NCBI GenBank assembly: GCA_038326165.1
Contig: JBBQJT010000060.1
Span: 1 to 18,290 of the forward strand
Direction: 5' to 3'
DNA length: 18,290 bases
Origin: JAEUUM01 sp038326165
GTDB taxonomy: Bacteria; Bacteroidota; Bacteroidia; Chitinophagales; Saprospiraceae
The notes under the pieces were generated by a model. It searched no databases. It saw only the letters and a program-made list of their open reading frames with translations, and had not been told where the DNA came from. Shown here piece by piece: positions 15,189-18,290 of the stretch (position 1 is the first letter of the stretch; each line of letters starts with the position of its first letter). The translations under genes and the position numbers were made by a program.

Positions 15189-18100
15189 TTAGAAATTAAT
15201 GTTTAAGGCTACTCTATAGCTTCTTGTAGCAGGATTATTGAAGTAATCCAAACCAATTGCATTTGTTCCTAAACCATCGCCTAGTCCATTTGCTCCCGAA
15301 CCTGTCAAGTTTTGATCAGGATCGTTACCCGTGTAGTTCGTAAATAAAAGTAAGTTTCTTCCAGTGAAAGATACCGTTGCACCTTTAATGAAACCTGACT
15401 TAACAGGAATGCTGTATGACAAAGTTACCTCTCTCAAACGACTCCATGATGCATCTTCTACAAATTGCTCTGTAGGTCCAGTAAAACCAGAACCAGGTCC
15501 TGCTCTGTACCAGTACTCATCTAAGAACACATCCTTACCACCAAAATTTTTCACTTCACCTCTTACGGTGTAGCTACCGTCAGCATTTTTGTAGGCGCCC
15601 CATTGGTCAGCTACAGTGTTGCCATTGTAATTAACCAAACTAGCAGCTTGGTCAGCGGTTAAAGTTGTTGTGGTTCCTGTTACTGCAGCACGACCGAAGA
15701 AAGCCAGAGCCCCTTTTGTACCGTTCCACATATCCATTCCTTGTGCCATATCAAATAACACATTTAAGGTCCAACGTTTATAATTCAAAGTTGTGCCAAT
15801 ACCCATTCTGAAATCAGGGTTTGGATCTCCAAGTACTCCTTCTACTTCAGCTTGAACAGGGAATCCATTGTCATCTAATACTAATTTACCAGTATTGTCT
15901 CTGTCAAATTTAGTTCCCCAAATAACACCTAATTGTTGGCCAACAGCTGCATAAGAAGAAGAACCTTCAAATCCTCCAAGGAACAAATTATCAACACCCA
16001 ACTTGGTAACTTCATTTTTGTTTCTAGACCAGTTACCATAAATATTCCAAGTAAGGTCTTTCTTTTTGATTGGAGTAAATCCAAACTCTAACTCTACTCC
16101 TTTGTTTTCAATTTCTGCAATGTTGCTAAACTGTCGGTCAAAACCTGCAGATTCAGAAACAGGAACTTGAAGAATCAAATCTTTGGTTACGTTGCTGTAT
16201 ACTGTCCCTCCAAACTTGATTCGATCATTGAAAAAACCTAGATCAATACCGTATTCAATTTCAGTTTTGATTTCTGGTCTGATAGCCGGGTTCCCAGCAA
16301 CTGAGTTGATTGCAACACCACCTCCGTATGCGTTGGGATCTAAACCTGAACCCCAACCATCATTAAATCCGAATGAACTAGCACCATTTGGTATATAAAA
16401 ACCTGTAGTAGCCACGTAAGGAACTGGTCCACGACCAACTTGACCCCAACCACCACGAAGTTTCACTGTAGAAACTTCATTCATTTTGATGTATTTGTTG
16501 ACATTCCATGCTACATCTACTGCTGGATAAAATACACCGTTTTCACTTTCACTTAACGTAGAAAGATAATCTAAACTTGCTGATCCATTAACATATAACT
16601 GATCCCAAAATTCCAAACCCAACTTTCCAAAGTATCTAATTGTTCTCTGTTGGTTTGAGTAATTTCTTGTTCTTTGATCAGCAGCATTGGCGGAAACCGG
16701 TGGAGAATTAGGATTGATAAATCCTTTTGAAATAGTTGCAGTAGTCTCAAAATTCTGTTCTGTCAAATTGGTACCAATGGTCAGCGCAGATTTTAAGAAA
16801 TCAGCTAATGGAGCTTTTACAGTACCAAAAAGCATGTAATTGTAGTCCCTGCCATTGATAGTTTCTCTTGTATATGCGCCTTGGTTGTTTGAACCAGCGG
16901 ATATGAAAGGAAAGAAATCGCTTCGATTATCGTTGTAAGCATCAAGACCTGCTCTACCTGTAAATGATAACCAATTAGTTGGTTCATAACGAATATCACC
17001 TCTGCCTATAAATCTACCTACTCTTGATTTAGAATTGATGTTTTCCATCATCCACAGTGGATTATCATAAATTGATACCGGATTGGCACCTATTGGATTT
17101 CTGTAGGCACGTTGGCTATTTACAGTTGGTACACCTCCTGCATTAAAATAGGTACCAACATAATCCTCTGAATTAAAATCAATTGGAGTTCTTAGGCCAC
17201 CAAGGAATAGACCGCTCAGATTAGATCCCATTTGTATCCTATCCGAGTTGGTTTGTGTGTAACCAGTGCTTACGTCAATTGTAACTTTGTCTGTCAGTTT
17301 GCGAATTACATTCAAACGAGCATTAGTTCTTTGGTAATTACTATTCTCTTTGATGATACCATCCTGCTTAAGGTTACTCAAACTGAAGTAAACATTTCCT
17401 CTATTGTCAATATTATTCAAGGAAATATTGTTTGTATAGGTAGTTCCAGTTTTGAATAACTGATCATAGAGACCATAAAGTGTTTTATCATTTTTTCCCC
17501 CATGCACATTTGCAGCATCACCATTGGCTATAGGATAATATTTTGTACCACTATTCGCCTGAAAATATGCACCGGACTGATTTGTAACATCAGCGCCTCC
17601 TGTTCTATCAGACACCCTGTCACCCCATGAACGGCCACCGGCCGGAGTAAACTGGAAAACACCATTGTTTCCGCCACCATATTCATTCTGAAGGTCAACT
17701 GTTTTGTTGATTTGATCAAATGCTACTGAAGAATTTAAATCAACAGTCCAACCTTTGCGACCAGCTGATTTTCCTTTTTTAGTGGTTATTACCAATACAC
17801 CATTAGCAGCAGCAGAACCCCAGATCGCAGCCGCGGAAGCACCTCGCAGAACTTCTACATTTTCAATTTCTTCTGCAGGAATATCATTCAATCTTGATTG
17901 TTGAACAACTCCACCATCTGATCCAAGGTAACTAGAACTTCCGTTGGTTCCGTAGTAAGAATCATTGTTGATGGCAATACCATCCAAGATAACCAATGGC
18001 TGGACATTACCAGTAATAGAAGAAGCTCCTCTAATTTGGATACGAGATCCAGCACCTGGATCACCAGTAGATGATGTGATATTAACTCCCGCTGATTTTC

Positions 18101-18290
18101 CAGCAAGAGAGTTCAAGATACCAACCTCAGCACTGCTTCTAAGTGCGTCACCGCCAACTTTTGTAGATGCTGTACCAGATTTCGCCTTGTCTTCTTCATT
18201 TCCTAATGCTGTAACAACTGTTTCAGCCAGGATTACTCCCTCAGACATTGAAACATTTACAACGTTTGAAACCCCCAAAACAATCTCCTG
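15189..18290 (-). CDS. SusC/RagA-family TonB-dependent outer-membrane transporter (partial, 5' end outside window)
   Basis: The frame is open to the right edge of the window, giving 1,033 residues of the C-terminal part. The first visible residues (QEIVLGVSNVVNVSMSEG, then ETVVTALG) match the end of the carboxypeptidase-regulatory-like domain and the junction to the plug. The signal peptide and most of that domain therefore lie beyond 18290. A TTG at 18276-18278 is not a real start. The plug domain follows, with 'GDPGAGSRIQIRGASSITG', 'PLVILDGIAINN' and 'IENVEVLRGASAAAIWGSAAANGVLVITTKKG'. The rest is the beta-barrel, ending in 'SYRVALNINF' with a terminal Phe typical of BAM substrates. The SusD-like partner follows after 18 bases. 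Import would be TonB/ExbBD-driven; the cargo is unknown. Confidence 0.95.
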   Translation of the reverse strand, partial: QEIVLGVSNVVNVSMSEGVILAETVVTALGNEEDKAKSGTASTKVGGDALRSSAEVGILNSLAGKSAGVNITSSTGDPGAGSRIQIRGASSITGNVQPLVILDGIAINNDSYYGTNGSSSYLGSDGGVVQQSRLNDIPAEEIENVEVLRGASAAAIWGSAAANGVLVITTKKGKSAGRKGWTVDLNSSVAFDQINKTVDLQNEYGGGNNGVFQFTPAGGRSWGDRVSDRTGGADVTNQSGAYFQANSGTKYYPIANGDAANVHGGKNDKTLYGLYDQLFKTGTTYTNNISLNNIDNRGNVYFSLSNLKQDGIIKENSNYQRTNARLNVIRKLTDKVTIDVSTGYTQTNSDRIQMGSNLSGLFLGGLRTPIDFNSEDYVGTYFNAGGVPTVNSQRAYRNPIGANPVSIYDNPLWMMENINSKSRVGRFIGRGDIRYEPTNWLSFTGRAGLDAYNDNRSDFFPFISAGSNNQGAYTRETINGRDYNYMLFGTVKAPLADFLKSALTIGTNLTEQNFETTATISKGFINPNSPPVSANAADQRTRNYSNQQRTIRYFGKLGLEFWDQLYVNGSASLDYLSTLSESENGVFYPAVDVAWNVNKYIKMNEVSTVKLRGGWGQVGRGPVPYVATTGFYIPNGASSFGFNDGWGSGLDPNAYGGGVAINSVAGNPAIRPEIKTEIEYGIDLGFFNDRIKFGGTVYSNVTKDLILQVPVSESAGFDRQFSNIAEIENKGVELEFGFTPIKKKDLTWNIYGNWSRNKNEVTKLGVDNLFLGGFEGSSSYAAVGQQLGVIWGTKFDRDNTGKLVLDDNGFPVQAEVEGVLGDPNPDFRMGIGTTLNYKRWTLNVLFDMAQGMDMWNGTKGALAFFGRAAVTGTTTTLTADQAASLVNYNGNTVADQWGAYKNADGSYTVRGEVKNFGGKDVFLDEYWYRAGPGSGFTGPTEQFVEDASWSRLREVTLSYSIPVKSGFIKGATVSFTGRNLLLFTNYTGNDPDQNLTGSGANGLGDGLGTNAIGLDYFNNPATRSYRVALNINF

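Overview
The window looks like chromosomal core sequence from a member of the Bacteroidota. Four things point there: a SusC/SusD outer-membrane pair, a promoter of the TTTG / TAnnTTTG type, almost no Shine-Dalgarno sequences before the start codons, and the gene order rpsU - xer - hpf - tRNA cluster - tuf - trnW - secE - nusG - rplKAJL - rpoBC. The class cannot be fixed from the sequence alone. No rRNA, CRISPR array, insertion sequence or prophage is visible.

Layout, in the direction of transcription (mostly minus strand, right to left). The right end (13.8-18.3 kb) holds a SusC/RagA-type TonB-dependent transporter, cut at its 5' end by the window edge, and a SusD-like lipoprotein, closed by a hairpin plus U-tract terminator. 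Convergent to this pair on the plus strand is a small protein that is essentially an isolated TonB C-terminal domain. A divergent intergenic region then leads to rpsU (bS21), a terminator that abuts the start codon of a Xer tyrosine recombinase, and a short HPF/RaiA ribosome-hibernation factor.

A near-consensus promoter at about 11.6 kb faces left and starts the large expression block: tRNA-Thr(UGU), tRNA-Tyr(GUA), tRNA-Gly(UCC), tRNA-Thr(GGU), tuf, tRNA-Trp(CCA), secE, nusG, rplK, rplA, rplJ, rplL, rpoB and rpoC (3' part outside the window). The four tRNAs before tuf have the same order and anticodons as the E. coli thrU-tyrU-glyT-thrT-tufB unit. Here that unit runs on into the secE-nusG-rpl-rpoBC genes on the same strand. 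I see no U-tract terminator inside the block, only strong hairpins without U-tracts between tuf and trnW and between rplL and rpoB, which look more like RNA processing or stabilising sites.

Together the genes supply translation (EF-Tu, tRNAs, L11, L1, L10, L7/L12, S21), transcription (beta, beta', NusG), protein export (SecE), ribosome hibernation (HPF) and chromosome dimer resolution (Xer). The SusCD pair and the orphan TonB-C protein are the accessory part. I find no convincing new multi-gene system. The best leads are the anchorless TonB-C protein, the terminator fused to the xer start, the two U-tract-less hairpins, and the tRNA-Tyr acceptor mismatch. Every gap between genes is shorter than 300 bases; the largest is the 216-base stretch between hpf and the first tRNA, which holds the main promoter.
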